From RBG-16-66-20 sp964564865 (GTDB taxonomy: Bacteria; Pseudomonadota; Gammaproteobacteria; Burkholderiales; SG8-39), in the NCBI GenBank assembly GCA_964564865.1, contig CAZMDA010000007.1, forward strand, positions 1-64,000: a stretch of DNA of 64,000 nt. Reading direction: 5' to 3'. This document shows positions 17,379 to 28,273 of this stretch, in pieces. Position 1 is the stretch's first letter; each line of letters begins with the position of its first letter. A program made the position numbers and the translations under genes. Under the pieces are notes generated by a model, which was given only the letters and a program-made list of their open reading frames with translations, made no database searches and had not been told where the DNA came from.

Positions 17379-18522
17379 GGCTGCCATCCCAGTTGTCGCG
17401 CGGCGAGGTCCTTCATGATCTCGGTGCTGCCGCCGCCGATCTGCATCACCTTCGCCTCGCGGTAGATGCGCTCGGCGCGCGAGCCGCGGATGAAGCCGGC
17501 GCCGCCCAGGACCTGGACCGCGGCGTCGGCGCAGAACTGCATGGTGTCGGTGGCGGCATTCTTCAGCATCGCCAGCTGGGCGATCCATTTCGGCTCGCGC
17601 GGCTGCGAGGACAGCTTCCAGGCGGTGTCGTAGAGGAGCGCGCGCGCGGCGTGGATCCTCGCCTGCATGTCCACCAGCTTGTGGCGGATCACCTGGTGGC
17701 CGATGAGCGGGCCGCCGAAGGTCTGGCGATCGCGCGCCCAGGCGAGCGCGTCCTCCAGGCAGGCCTGCGCGAAGCCCACCGCGCCCGCCGCCATGGACAG
17801 GCGCTCGGAGTTGAAGTTGCGCATGATGGCGCGGAAGCCCTCGTTCTCCCCGCCCACCAGGTTGGCGGCGGGGACGCGGACGTTCTCGAAGCGCAGCAGC
17901 GCGGTGTCCGAGCACCACCAGCCCATCTTCTCCAGCTTCGTGCGGGTGAATCCCGGGCGGTCGCGCTCGATGAGGAGCAGCGACACGCCGGCCGCGCCGG
18001 GACCGCCAGTCCTGACCGCGACGGTGTAGTAGTCGGCGCGCATGCCGGAGGTGATGAAGGCCTTCTCGCCGTCCACCACGTAGTCGGCGCCGTCGCGCCG
18101 GGCCGTCGTCTTCAGGCTGGCGACGTCCGAGCCGCCGGTGGGTTCGGTGATGGCGAGCGCGCTGATCTTCTCGCCCGACAGGATGGAGGGCAGGACGCGG
18201 CGCTTCAGCTCCGCGCTGCCCACGGCGGCGATGGGCGGGGCGCCGATGGTGTGGGAGAACAGGCTCGCGCTCAGGCCGCCGACGCCGGCCTGGGCGAACT
18301 CCTCGGCGCTGGAGATGCGGTAGAAGTAGTCAACTTGGACGCCGCCGTACTCCTCGGGAAAGCCCAGGCCGAACAAGCCCGCGGCGGCGGCCTTGCGGTA
18401 GAGCTCGCGGGGGAACTCCCCGGCCTCGTCCCAGGCCGCGGCGTGCGGCAGGATTTCGCGTGCGACGAAGCGCCGCACCGTCTCGCGGAAGGCCTCGTGC
18501 TCGGGGGTGAAGGCGGGATGGA

Positions 18523-18526
<4 letters not shown>
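17375..18526 (-). CDS. Acyl-CoA dehydrogenase family protein
   Basis: 383-residue FAD-dependent alpha,beta-dehydrogenase of acyl-CoA. The FAD/substrate motif ALAITEPTGGSDVASLKTTA, the second signature QVLGGAGFIRGSRAERIYRE and the catalytic-loop end IGGGSTEIMKDL are present. The GTG at 18526 overlaps the stop of the biotin-subunit gene (GTGA). Together with the citronellyl-CoA dehydrogenase-like enzyme two genes upstream it gives the operon two dehydrogenases, as expected for stepwise degradation of a branched chain. Confidence 0.88.
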
Positions 18527-20160
<1,634 letters not shown>

Positions 20161-20177
20161 CGGGGGTACGGGGGGAT

Positions 20178-21335
20178 TTATCCCCTGTTCCGAGGAAGGA
20201 TGTTCATGTACTTGCAGATGATCCCCAGCATGGTCTCGTCGGAGCCGCCGCCGATCGAGCCCAGGCGCCCGTCGCGGTAGGCCCGCGAGGCCGGGTTGTC
20301 CCAGGTGAAGCCCATGCCGCCCCAGTACTGCAGGCAGGCGTCCGAGACCTCGCGCCGGAGGCGCCCGGACTTGAGCTTGGCCATGGAGGCGAGCTCGGTG
20401 ACGTCCTGGCCCTCGATGTACATCTCGCAGGCGCGGTAGGTGAGCGCCCGCAGCGCCTCGATCTCGGTCTTCAGCTCCGCCAGCCGGTAGTGCACGTACT
20501 GGAAGTCGAGCACCGCCTGGCCGAAGAGCTTGCGCTCGCGGATGTAGTCGATGGTGTCCTGCAGGGTGCGCAGCATGCCGGGCACGGAGCTGGCCGCCGC
20601 CCACAGCCGCTCCTCCTGGAACTGCTGCATCTGGTAGGTGAAGCCCATGCCTTCCTCGCCGATGCGGTAGCGCTGCGGCACGCGCACGTCGTCGAAGTGG
20701 ATGAGCCCCGTGTCGGAGGACATCATGCCGATCTTGCGGATCTTCTTCGCCACCGACACGCCCCTGGTCTTCATGGGCAGCACGATCAGCGTCTTGTTCT
20801 TGTGCGCCGCGCTTTCCGAGGTGTTGGCGAGCAGGCACATCCAGTCGGCCTGCAGGCTGTTGGTGATCCACATCTTCGAGCCGTTGATGACGTAGTCGCC
20901 GCCGTCCTTGCGGGCGGTGGTCTTGATCGAGGCCACGTCCGAGCCCGCGCCGGGCTCGGACACGCCGATGCAGGCGACGTAATCGCCGGCGATGGCGGGG
21001 GCGAGAAACTCCCTGCGCAGCTCGTCCGAGCCGAAGCGCGCCAGGGCCGGCGTGGCCATGTCGGTCTGCACGCCGATCGCCATCGGCACCCCGCCGCAGC
21101 GGATCTGGCCCAGCGTCTCGGCGAACACCATGCCGTAGCTGTAGTCGAGCGCGGCGCCGCCGTAGGCCTCGGGCTTGGTGAGGCCGAGCATCCCCAGGTT
21201 CCCCAGCTTCTTGAACACCTCGTGGGCCGGGAAGATCTCCGCGGCTTCCCATTCATCGACGTGCGGGTTGATCTCCGCCTCGATGAAGCGCTTCATGGTG
21301 CGGCGGATCTCCTCGTGTTCCTGGGTGAACTTCAC
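20178..21335 (-). CDS. Acyl-CoA dehydrogenase, citronellyl-CoA dehydrogenase-like (AtuD-like)
   Basis: 385 residues. MKFTQEHEEIRRTMKRFIEA then EPGAGSDVASIKTTA (FAD loop), QYWGGMGFTWDNPASRAYRD and IGGGSDETMLGII at the C-terminal signature. The opening and the WITNSLQADWMCLLAN region match the AtuD branch, which oxidises cis-citronellyl-CoA to geranyl-CoA. Between the two carboxylase subunit genes as in atu clusters; gap to the carboxylase beta gene is 10 bases and to the biotin subunit 17. AtuD assignment is by family resemblance and order, not proven. Confidence 0.82.
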   Translation of the reverse strand: MKFTQEHEEIRRTMKRFIEAEINPHVDEWEAAEIFPAHEVFKKLGNLGMLGLTKPEAYGGAALDYSYGMVFAETLGQIRCGGVPMAIGVQTDMATPALARFGSDELRREFLAPAIAGDYVACIGVSEPGAGSDVASIKTTARKDGGDYVINGSKMWITNSLQADWMCLLANTSESAAHKNKTLIVLPMKTRGVSVAKKIRKIGMMSSDTGLIHFDDVRVPQRYRIGEEGMGFTYQMQQFQEERLWAAASSVPGMLRTLQDTIDYIRERKLFGQAVLDFQYVHYRLAELKTEIEALRALTYRACEMYIEGQDVTELASMAKLKSGRLRREVSDACLQYWGGMGFTWDNPASRAYRDGRLGSIGGGSDETMLGIICKYMNILPRNRG

Positions 21336-21345
21336 GTTCTTCTCC

Positions 21346-22956
21346 TCACGGCCTGGCTACGCCGAATTGAACGGGTCTGACTGTCCTCGCGTCTCCATCC
21401 CGGCAGATCGACAGCGCGAGCCCGAGCACGTTGCGCGTGTCGCGCGGGTCGATGATGCCGTCGTCCAGCATCAGCGCGCTGGTGACGAAGGCGCTCTGCT
21501 GGCGCTCGAAGTTCTCGACGATCTTCGCCTTCACGCCGTCGATCTGGTGGTGGTCCACGTCCTGGCCCCTCCTCTTCATGCCGGCCTCCATGACGATCGC
21601 CATGGTGAGCGCGGCCTGCTCGGCGCCCATGACCGCGGTCTGCGCGTTGGGCCACGAGAACAGGAACCGCGGGTTGTAGGCGCGGCCGCACATGCCGTAG
21701 TTGCCGGCGCCGAAGGAGGCGCCGCACATGAGCGTCAGCTGCGGCACGTTGGCGCTGGAGACCGCCTGGATCATCTTCGAGCCGTGCTTGATCATGCCGG
21801 CCTCCTCGGAGGCCTTGCCGACGATGTAGCCGGTGGTGTTCTGCAGGTACAGGATGGGCAGCCCGGCCTGGCAGCAGGCCTGGATGAAGTGCGTCGCCTT
21901 GGTGGCGCCCGCGGGGTCCAGGGGCCCGTTGTTGGTGATGATGCCCAGCTTGTGTCCCTGGATCGCGGCGTGGCCGCAGACCGTGGCGGCGCCGTAGTCG
22001 GCCTTGAAGTCGAGGAAGTCGGAGTCGTCCACGAAGCGCGCGATGGCCTCGCGCATGTCCACGGGCTTCCTGTAGTCCGCCGGCATGACGCCCAGCAGTT
22101 CTTCCGCCGGGTAGCGCGGCGGCCTGCCGCCGGGCAGCGCCGGCGCGGACCAGCCCAGGCGCGCCAGCACTTCGCGCGCGAGGCGCACGCCGTCCGAATC
22201 GTCCTCGGCGAGGTACTCGCCCAGGCCCGACACATGCGTGTGCATCACCGCGCCGCCCAGCTCTTCGTCGGTGGCGATCTCGCCGGTGGCCGCCTTGAGC
22301 AGCGGCGGCCCGGCGAGGAAGGCCTTGGCGCGGCCGCGCACCATGATCACGTAGTCGGACAGGCCCGGCATGTAGGCGCCACCGGCGGTGGAGGAGCCAT
22401 GCACCACCGTGACCACCGGCAGGCCGGCGGCCGACAGTTTCGCGAGGTTGTGGAAGATGGCGCCGCCGTGCACGAAGCCCTCGACGCGGTACTTGAGCAG
22501 GTTCGCGCCCGCGGATTCCACCAGGTGCACGAAGGGCAGCCTGTTCTCCAGCGCCAGCCCCTGCGCGCGCAGCAGCTTCTCGCGCCCCATGTGCTGGATG
22601 GCGCCGGCATCGATGCCGGAGTCGCTCGCCACCACCATGGCGCGCACGCCGGACACGTAGCCGATGCCGGCGATCATGCCGCCGCCGGGGACCGACTTCT
22701 CCGGGTCCGGGTTGTCCAGGCAGTAGCCGGCCATGGACGACAGTTCCAGCCAGGGGGCACCTGCGTCCAGCAGGCGGGCGATGCGCTCGCGCGGCAGGAC
22801 CTGGCCGCGCTTGTCGAACAGGTGCCTCGCCGATTCCGATTTGTCGCGCGTCCGCTTCTCCAGCATGCGCAGCCGCGCCACCAGCTCCAGCATGCGCTGC
22901 CGATTGGCCTGGAACGCCTCCGACGCGGAGTCGAGCCTGGACTGGATGGCCGGCAC
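21346..22956 (-). CDS. Acyl-CoA carboxylase carboxyltransferase (beta) subunit, AtuC/LiuB-like
   Basis: 536 residues from GTG 22956, which overlaps the last base of the SDR stop. Transfers CO2 from biotin to an acyl-CoA. KRGQVLPRERIARLLDAGAP is the usual N-terminal carboxyltransferase motif; VHGSSTAGGAYMPGLSDYVI and CGASFGAGNYGMCGRAYNPR are the two oxyanion-hole regions. The Gly-rich pocket is of the methylcrotonyl/geranyl-CoA carboxylase type, where a Gly replaces a bulky residue to admit long chains (family knowledge; the exact residue was not aligned). Context with an AtuD-like dehydrogenase favours geranyl-CoA. Confidence 0.88.
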   Translation of the reverse strand: MPAIQSRLDSASEAFQANRQRMLELVARLRMLEKRTRDKSESARHLFDKRGQVLPRERIARLLDAGAPWLELSSMAGYCLDNPDPEKSVPGGGMIAGIGYVSGVRAMVVASDSGIDAGAIQHMGREKLLRAQGLALENRLPFVHLVESAGANLLKYRVEGFVHGGAIFHNLAKLSAAGLPVVTVVHGSSTAGGAYMPGLSDYVIMVRGRAKAFLAGPPLLKAATGEIATDEELGGAVMHTHVSGLGEYLAEDDSDGVRLAREVLARLGWSAPALPGGRPPRYPAEELLGVMPADYRKPVDMREAIARFVDDSDFLDFKADYGAATVCGHAAIQGHKLGIITNNGPLDPAGATKATHFIQACCQAGLPILYLQNTTGYIVGKASEEAGMIKHGSKMIQAVSSANVPQLTLMCGASFGAGNYGMCGRAYNPRFLFSWPNAQTAVMGAEQAALTMAIVMEAGMKRRGQDVDHHQIDGVKAKIVENFERQQSAFVTSALMLDDGIIDPRDTRNVLGLALSICRDGDARTVRPVQFGVARP

Positions 22957-23843
22957 TACCTGAGCACCTTCGGCAACTGCGCGAGGTGGAAGCCGTCGAA
23001 GGCCGCATTCGGCGTCCGGTTCTGGAACGGGCGAGAGGGCTTCACGTTCGGCACCGCGCCATCCACGCGCAGGCAGGCGCCGGAGACGAACGCGGCGCCC
23101 GGCGAGAGCAGGAACAGGATCGCCGCCGACACCTCGGATTCCGTTCCCATCCGCTGCAGCGGCGCGTGCCTCGGCAGCGAACGGATGCGCTCCTGCATCT
23201 CCGGCGGGTACTGGTCCATGCCGCTGGAGGCGATCCAGCCCGGCGCGACGGCATTCACGCGCACCGGCGCCCATTCGGTGGCAGCGGTTTCCGTGAAGTT
23301 GAGCATCCCGGCGCGCGCGGCGCCGGAGTGGCCCATCGCGGGCATGCCGTGCCACATGTCGGCGATGATGTTGACGATCGCGCCGGCGCTTCCCTGCGCG
23401 GCGGCCTGCTTCATCCACTGCGTGTAGCACTCGCGCGCCATGAGGAAGCCGCCGGTGAGGTTGGTGCGCACCACCGCGTCCCAGCCCTTGGCGGAGATGG
23501 ATTCCAGCGGCGCGGCGAACTGGCCGCCGGCGTTGTTCACCAGGTGGTCGATGCGGCCGAAGTCCTGCAGCACCGCCGCCACCACCTGCTTCACGGCCTC
23601 TTCCTCGCGGATGTCGCAGGCGTAGCCGCGCGCCTCGCCGCCCGCCTGCGCGATCTCGGCCTCCACCTGCTCCAGCTTCTCCGGCTTGCGCCCGACCAGC
23701 GCCACCTTCGCGCCCAGCGCGGCCAGCTCGTGCGCGGTGCAGCGGCCGATGCCCGAGCCCCCGCCGGTGACGATGGCGACCTGCCCGGCGAACAGGCCGG
23801 GGCGGAAGATGGAGTCGTAGCGGGAAGCCGGGGATTCGGGCAC
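22956..23843 (-). CDS. SDR family oxidoreductase, AtuG/AtuB-like
   Basis: 295-residue NAD(P)-dependent short-chain dehydrogenase. GRCTAHELAALGAK follows the cofactor motif VTGGGSGIG at about residues 26-34; NNAGGQFAAPLESI is the second motif. The catalytic Tyr region reads GHSGAARAGMLNF, in which the usual YxxxK is replaced by S-x3-R, so classical SDR catalysis is doubtful. The opening FRPGLFAGQVAIVTGGGSGI is typical of AtuG/AtuB proteins (citronellol/citronellal dehydrogenase). GTG start at 23843. First gene of the operon, one base overlap with the carboxylase gene. Confidence 0.82.
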   Translation of the reverse strand: MPESPASRYDSIFRPGLFAGQVAIVTGGGSGIGRCTAHELAALGAKVALVGRKPEKLEQVEAEIAQAGGEARGYACDIREEEAVKQVVAAVLQDFGRIDHLVNNAGGQFAAPLESISAKGWDAVVRTNLTGGFLMARECYTQWMKQAAAQGSAGAIVNIIADMWHGMPAMGHSGAARAGMLNFTETAATEWAPVRVNAVAPGWIASSGMDQYPPEMQERIRSLPRHAPLQRMGTESEVSAAILFLLSPGAAFVSGACLRVDGAVPNVKPSRPFQNRTPNAAFDGFHLAQLPKVLR

Positions 23844-23902
23844 GGGACCGTAAGCTTACCAAGCGCAGGATGCGCTCGCGCGCCGGTGTATCCTCGGTGC
23901 CC
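23844..23902. promoter_or_regulatory. Divergent promoter gap with small palindromes
   Basis: Fifty-nine bases between the atu-like operon and the amidohydrolase gene. GTAAGCTTAC (23850-23859) is a perfect 10-bp palindrome; AGCGCA (23862-23867) and TGCGCT (23871-23876) form a 6-bp inverted repeat. Either could be an operator; no promoter hexamers are convincing. Confidence 0.35.
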
Positions 23903-25147
23903 ATGCTGAAGATCAACGCCGACCGCCTCTGGCGAGCGCTCATGGACCTGGCGCAGATCGGCGCCACGGACAAGGGCGGCGTGCGCCGCCTGACGCTCAC
24001 CGAGGCCGACCGCCGCGGGCGCGACCGGTTCGTCGCCTGGTGCGAGGAGGCGGGCATGGCCGTCGAGGTGGACGGCATCGGCAACATCTTCGCCCGCCGC
24101 GCCGGCGCCGACCCGGGCGCGCAGCCGGTCGCGATCGGCAGCCACCTGGATTCGCAGCCCTCGGGCGGGAAGTTCGACGGCGCCTACGGCGTCATGGCGG
24201 GGCTGGAGATCGTGCGCACGCTGAACGATGCCGGCGTCAGGACGCGCGCGCCGCTCGAAGTGGTGGCCTGGACCAACGAGGAGGGCTCGCGCTTCGTGCC
24301 GACCATGATGGGCTCGGGCGTCTACGCCGGGGTGTACGCGCTGGACTATGCGCTGGCGCAGAAGGACGTGGAGGGCGTCAGCGTGAGGGAAGCGCTCGCG
24401 GCCACCGGCTACGCGGGATCCGCGAAACCCCATCCGCTGGGCGCCTACTTCGAGACCCACATCGAGCAGGGGCCGATCCTGGAGGAGACGCGGACCACCA
24501 TCGGCGTGGTCCAGGGCGCGCTCGGCCAGCGCTGGTTCGACCTCGTCTTCACCGGACAGGATTCGCACGCCGGCCCGACGCCGATGGAGACGCGCAAGGA
24601 CGCGCTGCTCGCCGCCAGCCGCGTCGTGGTCGAGGTTAACCGCATCGCCACCATGTTCCCGGACAACGCCCGCGGCACGGTCGGTTTCATGCAGGTGAGG
24701 CCCAATTCACGCAACGTGGTGCCGGGCGAGGTGCGCATGACCGTGGACCTGCGCAACGCGAAGGACGCGACCCTCACGGCCATGGTGGACGAGCTCAGGC
24801 GCTGCGTGGCGCGCATCGCCGCCGAATGCCGCGTCGAGGCGAAGCTGGAGGAGGTGGTCTATTTCCCGCCCAGCGCGTTCACGCCGGAGCTGGTGGCGAG
24901 CGTGCGCGAGGGCGCGGAGGCGTTCGGCTACTCCCACCGCGACATCGTGAGCGGCGCGGCGCACGACGCGGTCTACATGGCGCGCATCGCGCCCACGGCG
25001 ATGGTGTTCGTGCCCTGCGAGGGCGGCATCAGCCACAACGAGACCGAGAACGCCCGGGCCGAGGACATCGCCGCGGGCTGCAACGTGCTGCTGCACGCGG
25101 TGCTTCAGCGCGCGGGCGCGCTCCTTCCGGGGGCAGGCAGGGCCTAG
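23903..25147 (+). CDS. Zn-dependent M20-family amidohydrolase (hydantoinase/carbamoylase type)
   Basis: Hydrolyses an N-carbamoyl amino acid, ureidoglycolate/allantoate or beta-ureidopropionate-like amide. 414 residues from ATG 23903. Metal-binding motifs in order: GSHLDSQPSGGKFDGAYG (His and Asp ligands), WTNEEGSRFVPTMMGSG (Glu pair), HIEQGPILEE, DSHAGPTPMETRKDA, and SGAAHDAVYMA with a final HNETE. The dimerisation lid follows QVRPNSRNVVPGEVRMTVDL. Substrate is not assignable. The frame is open 11 codons upstream but that would run into the divergent promoter. Overlaps the convergent MscS gene by 4 bases. Confidence 0.86.
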   Translation: MLKINADRLWRALMDLAQIGATDKGGVRRLTLTEADRRGRDRFVAWCEEAGMAVEVDGIGNIFARRAGADPGAQPVAIGSHLDSQPSGGKFDGAYGVMAGLEIVRTLNDAGVRTRAPLEVVAWTNEEGSRFVPTMMGSGVYAGVYALDYALAQKDVEGVSVREALAATGYAGSAKPHPLGAYFETHIEQGPILEETRTTIGVVQGALGQRWFDLVFTGQDSHAGPTPMETRKDALLAASRVVVEVNRIATMFPDNARGTVGFMQVRPNSRNVVPGEVRMTVDLRNAKDATLTAMVDELRRCVARIAAECRVEAKLEEVVYFPPSAFTPELVASVREGAEAFGYSHRDIVSGAAHDAVYMARIAPTAMVFVPCEGGISHNETENARAEDIAAGCNVLLHAVLQRAGALLPGAGRA

Positions 25148-27093
25148 GCGGCGGGCGGCGCCTCGCGCGCCAGCACCTGCTGCGCGGCGGCCGCGGCGGC
25201 CGCGCCCGGCTCGGCGCCGCCAGCCAACTGCACCGTCGGGAAGGCGAACTTGATGCCGTTCTCGTCGAACGCCTTCTTGATCATCGCCAGGGCCTTGCGG
25301 CGGATCACGAACTGCTCGCCCGGCAGCGTCTTCATCTTCATGCGGATCTGGATCGCGAAGTCGCCGAAGGCCTCCACGCCCTGCATCTTGAGCGGCTCGA
25401 GGAAGTGGCGGCCGAGCTCCGGGTCGGCGGCGAGGTCCTGGCCGATGCGCTTGATGAGCTTCTTCGCCTTGCCGAGGTCGCTGTCGTAGGTGATGCCGAC
25501 GGTGAGCTTGTCGATCACCCAGTCGCGGCTCATGTTCTGGATCGCGCCCAGCGAGCCGAAGGGCACGGTGAACAGCGCGCCGCGGTGGTGGCGCAGCTTC
25601 ACCGAGCGCAGGCTGAAGGACTCGACCACGCCCTTGAAGTTGCCGCTCTGGATGTACTCGCCGATGCGGAAGGCGTCGTCGATCAGGTAGAACACGCCGC
25701 TCACGATGTCCTTCACCAGCGTCTGCGCGCCGAAGCCGATGGCAAGGCCCACCACCCCGGCGCCGGCCAGCAGCGGCGTGATCTGCACGCCCAGGGCCCA
25801 CAGCGTCGACAGGACCAGCATCGCCAGCAACAGCACCGCGACGGTGACCCGCAGCAGGGGCAGCAGGGTGAGCAGGCGCGACTTGGCCCCCGGCGGCTCG
25901 TGCGGATCGGCCGGCGCGATCTTCGCCATGCGCTGGTCCACCAGCGAGCGGATGGCGATCCAGACCCCGTGCGCGAGCAGCGCGAGCACCGCCACGCCCA
26001 GCAGGCGCAGGCCGACGCGCGCCAGCGGGTGCCCGGACTCGACCAGGGCTTCCAGCGGCGTGTCGAGCGCCACGGCCGCCGCGCCGAGACCGGCCAGCAC
26101 GGTCACGAAGCGCGCGAGCGACAGCACGATGGCCGGCAACGCGCTTTGCTCGGGCTGGTCCTGCCAGTAGAAGTACACGATCGGCCGCAGGCCGATCAGC
26201 AGCGCGAGCACGATGGCGACGATCGCCGCGACGCCCGCGGCCTCCGGGTTCAGGAGCCACGCCACGTAGACCGTTGTGGCGAGCAACGCGAGGACGAAGG
26301 AGCGCGGGAACAGCGGCCGGCCGGCGCCGCCGCGCGGAAAGAGCAGGAGCGAGGCCACCACCAGGACCGCCGCCGCCGCGGTGTAGAGCGCAAGGCGCAG
26401 AGCGCTTCCGGCGTGCGCCGCGCCGGCCGCGTGCTCCAGCGTGCCCGGCAGGATCCGGCCCAGGGCGAGCAGGGCGAGCGCCAGCATCGCGGCGGCCGCG
26501 AGCCAGCGCGCGCGCGCCGGATCCACCGGCACCATGCGCAAGGCCGGTTTTCCCGGCGACAGGGCGGCCGCCACCAGCATCCAGGCCAGGCGCAGCGCGA
26601 ACAGGAGCAGGAACACCGACAGGGCGACCTCCTGCGCGCCGGGCGGCCAGGCCAGCGCGGCCGAGGCGCCCACGGCGGCCACCATGAACAGCAGCAGCCC
26701 GGACACCGACAGGGCGAGGCGGCGCAGGCCCAGGCGCAGCGCGGCCGACGGCGAGCCGGGCTGCGCGGCGCGCAGCGCGCGCAGCGGCGAGTAGGCGTAG
26801 GTCCAGAACAGCCACTCCACCGCGACCGCGGAGAACAGCAGGATCATGAAGTAGGTGAAGCCGCGCACGCCGGGACCGCTCATGACCGCCTTGCGCGCGG
26901 CGGCGGCGGTCCTGGCCATTTCCTCCGGCGCGAGCGCCACGTCCTCGCGCAGCGCCGCGATGCGCGCCTTGGCGCCCGACAGCGCCTGCACCGACCAGCC
27001 GGCAAGGCCGGGGCCGGGATCGCTCGCGACGGCCGCAGCCGGCGCCACGCACAGCATCGCCAGCGCAAGGACGAGCGCGCGCACCGGGATCAA
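25144..27093 (-). CDS. Large mechanosensitive ion channel (MscS family)
   Basis: 649 residues from a TTG at 27093: GGAGG lies 7 bases upstream and the TTG overlaps the stop of the membrane ferredoxin gene (TTGA); alternatives are ATG 27111 and GTG 27084. A signal-like segment (LVLALAMLCVAPAAAVA) is followed by a periplasmic helix and about nine hydrophobic segments, then the MscS core: pore helix GVVGLAIGFGAQTLVKDIVS, beta domain DDAFRIGEYIQSGNFKGVVE and VPFGSLGAIQNMSRDW, and the C-terminal alpha/beta domain. It opens on membrane tension to release osmolytes. Extra N-terminal helices are as in YbdG/YnaI-type large homologues. Confidence 0.86.
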   Translation of the reverse strand: MIPVRALVLALAMLCVAPAAAVASDPGPGLAGWSVQALSGAKARIAALREDVALAPEEMARTAAAARKAVMSGPGVRGFTYFMILLFSAVAVEWLFWTYAYSPLRALRAAQPGSPSAALRLGLRRLALSVSGLLLFMVAAVGASAALAWPPGAQEVALSVFLLLFALRLAWMLVAAALSPGKPALRMVPVDPARARWLAAAAMLALALLALGRILPGTLEHAAGAAHAGSALRLALYTAAAAVLVVASLLLFPRGGAGRPLFPRSFVLALLATTVYVAWLLNPEAAGVAAIVAIVLALLIGLRPIVYFYWQDQPEQSALPAIVLSLARFVTVLAGLGAAAVALDTPLEALVESGHPLARVGLRLLGVAVLALLAHGVWIAIRSLVDQRMAKIAPADPHEPPGAKSRLLTLLPLLRVTVAVLLLAMLVLSTLWALGVQITPLLAGAGVVGLAIGFGAQTLVKDIVSGVFYLIDDAFRIGEYIQSGNFKGVVESFSLRSVKLRHHRGALFTVPFGSLGAIQNMSRDWVIDKLTVGITYDSDLGKAKKLIKRIGQDLAADPELGRHFLEPLKMQGVEAFGDFAIQIRMKMKTLPGEQFVIRRKALAMIKKAFDENGIKFAFPTVQLAGGAEPGAAAAAAAQQVLAREAPPAA

Positions 27094-28193
27094 GCCGCGT
27101 CCTCCGCCCATTCGGCCGGCGCGCGCGCCGCGGAGGCGTCGGCGTAGGGCGGCAGCACGCGCGCCACTTCCACGCCGGATCCAAGGACCCTCGCCTGGCA
27201 GCCGAGGCGCTCGTCCGCGCCCGCGCCCGCGCGCTGCAGCGTCGCGCGCTCGGCGTCCGTGGCGGGCGAGAGCCGGTCCGCGCCCGCCAGCACGCGGACC
27301 CGGCAGGTGCCGCAGCGGCCCCGTCCCGAGCACACGCTGGCGTGCGGCACGTCGCCCAGGCGGCTCAGTTCCAGCACGGAAAGCCCGGGCCGGCCCCGCG
27401 CGCGCAGGCCTTCGTCGTAGGCCACCTCGACGCGGGCAAGACGGTCGCGCAGCATGCGCCAGCCCAGCACGCCGAAAGCGGCGAGCACCAGCACGCCGTA
27501 GCCGATGAGGAGGCGCGCCTGCAGCGCCTCCAGCGGCTTGGTGACCGCGACCACCCGGTTCAGGTTGTCGGTGATGTGCTGGCGCCACGCCGCGTCCGTC
27601 CCCAGCCGCTCCAGGACTTCGCGGCCCGCCTCGGCGAACCCGAGCAGCGCCAGGATCGGGATCGCGAACAGCAATGGAAGGATGAGTCCGCCGATGCGCC
27701 GCCACACCGGCTTCAGCACCAGCCAGGAATACAGGCCGACGGCCGCGTGCATCCATACCACCATGACGACGCAGACCTGCTGGAAGGCGTAGTGCGGCGA
27801 GAAGCTCCAGTACACCGCCAGCATCTGCCCGAAGGTGGAATCGAACCCGGGCGAGACCTCGCCCGCGACGTGCATCACCACCGCGTGGTTGAGGAGCAGC
27901 GGCGGGGTGGCGAGGCCAAGCAGCAACTGGACCACGTCGGTCCGGGACAGGGCCAGCGACCGGCGGGAGGCGATGGCGTAGAGGCCGAGCGCGATGTGGA
28001 CCAGGGCGGCGCCGGCGAGCAGGACGATGCCGGGCCCGCTGCGCCAGGGGCCCATCAGGTACGGGCGGGCGGCTTCCATCGCGGCCAGGGAGTGCAGGCC
28101 CAGGATCAGGTTGCACAGGTGCCCGGCGACGAACGCCATCAGCACCAGGCCGCAAACCAGCCTGACGGACCGCAATGCCAAGTCGGCGTTCAT
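27090..28193 (-). CDS. Membrane-anchored 2Fe-2S ferredoxin with cytochrome-b-like anchor
   Basis: 367 residues. About six hydrophobic helices contain paired histidines (VAGHLCNLILGLHSL, LVHIALGLY, LLNHAVVMHVAG, WMHAAVGLYSW), as in SdhC/fumarate-reductase-type b-heme anchors. From about residue 265 a ferredoxin domain shows C-x5-C-x2-C (SVCSGRGRCGTCRVRVL) with a later Cys in RLGCQARVL. The same anchor plus ferredoxin arrangement occurs at the N-terminus of some proteobacterial adenylate cyclases, but there is no cyclase domain here. Strong GGGAGG ribosome site. Directly coupled to the MscS gene. Redox sensing or electron transfer is inference. Confidence 0.72.
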   Translation of the reverse strand: MNADLALRSVRLVCGLVLMAFVAGHLCNLILGLHSLAAMEAARPYLMGPWRSGPGIVLLAGAALVHIALGLYAIASRRSLALSRTDVVQLLLGLATPPLLLNHAVVMHVAGEVSPGFDSTFGQMLAVYWSFSPHYAFQQVCVVMVVWMHAAVGLYSWLVLKPVWRRIGGLILPLLFAIPILALLGFAEAGREVLERLGTDAAWRQHITDNLNRVVAVTKPLEALQARLLIGYGVLVLAAFGVLGWRMLRDRLARVEVAYDEGLRARGRPGLSVLELSRLGDVPHASVCSGRGRCGTCRVRVLAGADRLSPATDAERATLQRAGAGADERLGCQARVLGSGVEVARVLPPYADASAARAPAEWAEDAA

Positions 28194-28273
28194 GAACCTC
28201 CCGCCGGGGATTATAGGGTTCCGGGGCTAGAATCGCGCATCGCCCCGAAGCCCGCACCCGACGGACCGACACC
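28194..28273. promoter_or_regulatory. Divergent promoter gap with two -10-like elements
   Basis: ATTATA at 28210-28215 reads TATAAT on the minus strand, facing the membrane ferredoxin gene; TAGAAT at 28228-28233 reads on the plus strand towards the acyl-CoA dehydrogenase. No good -35 hexamer accompanies either, so both calls are tentative. Confidence 0.4.
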
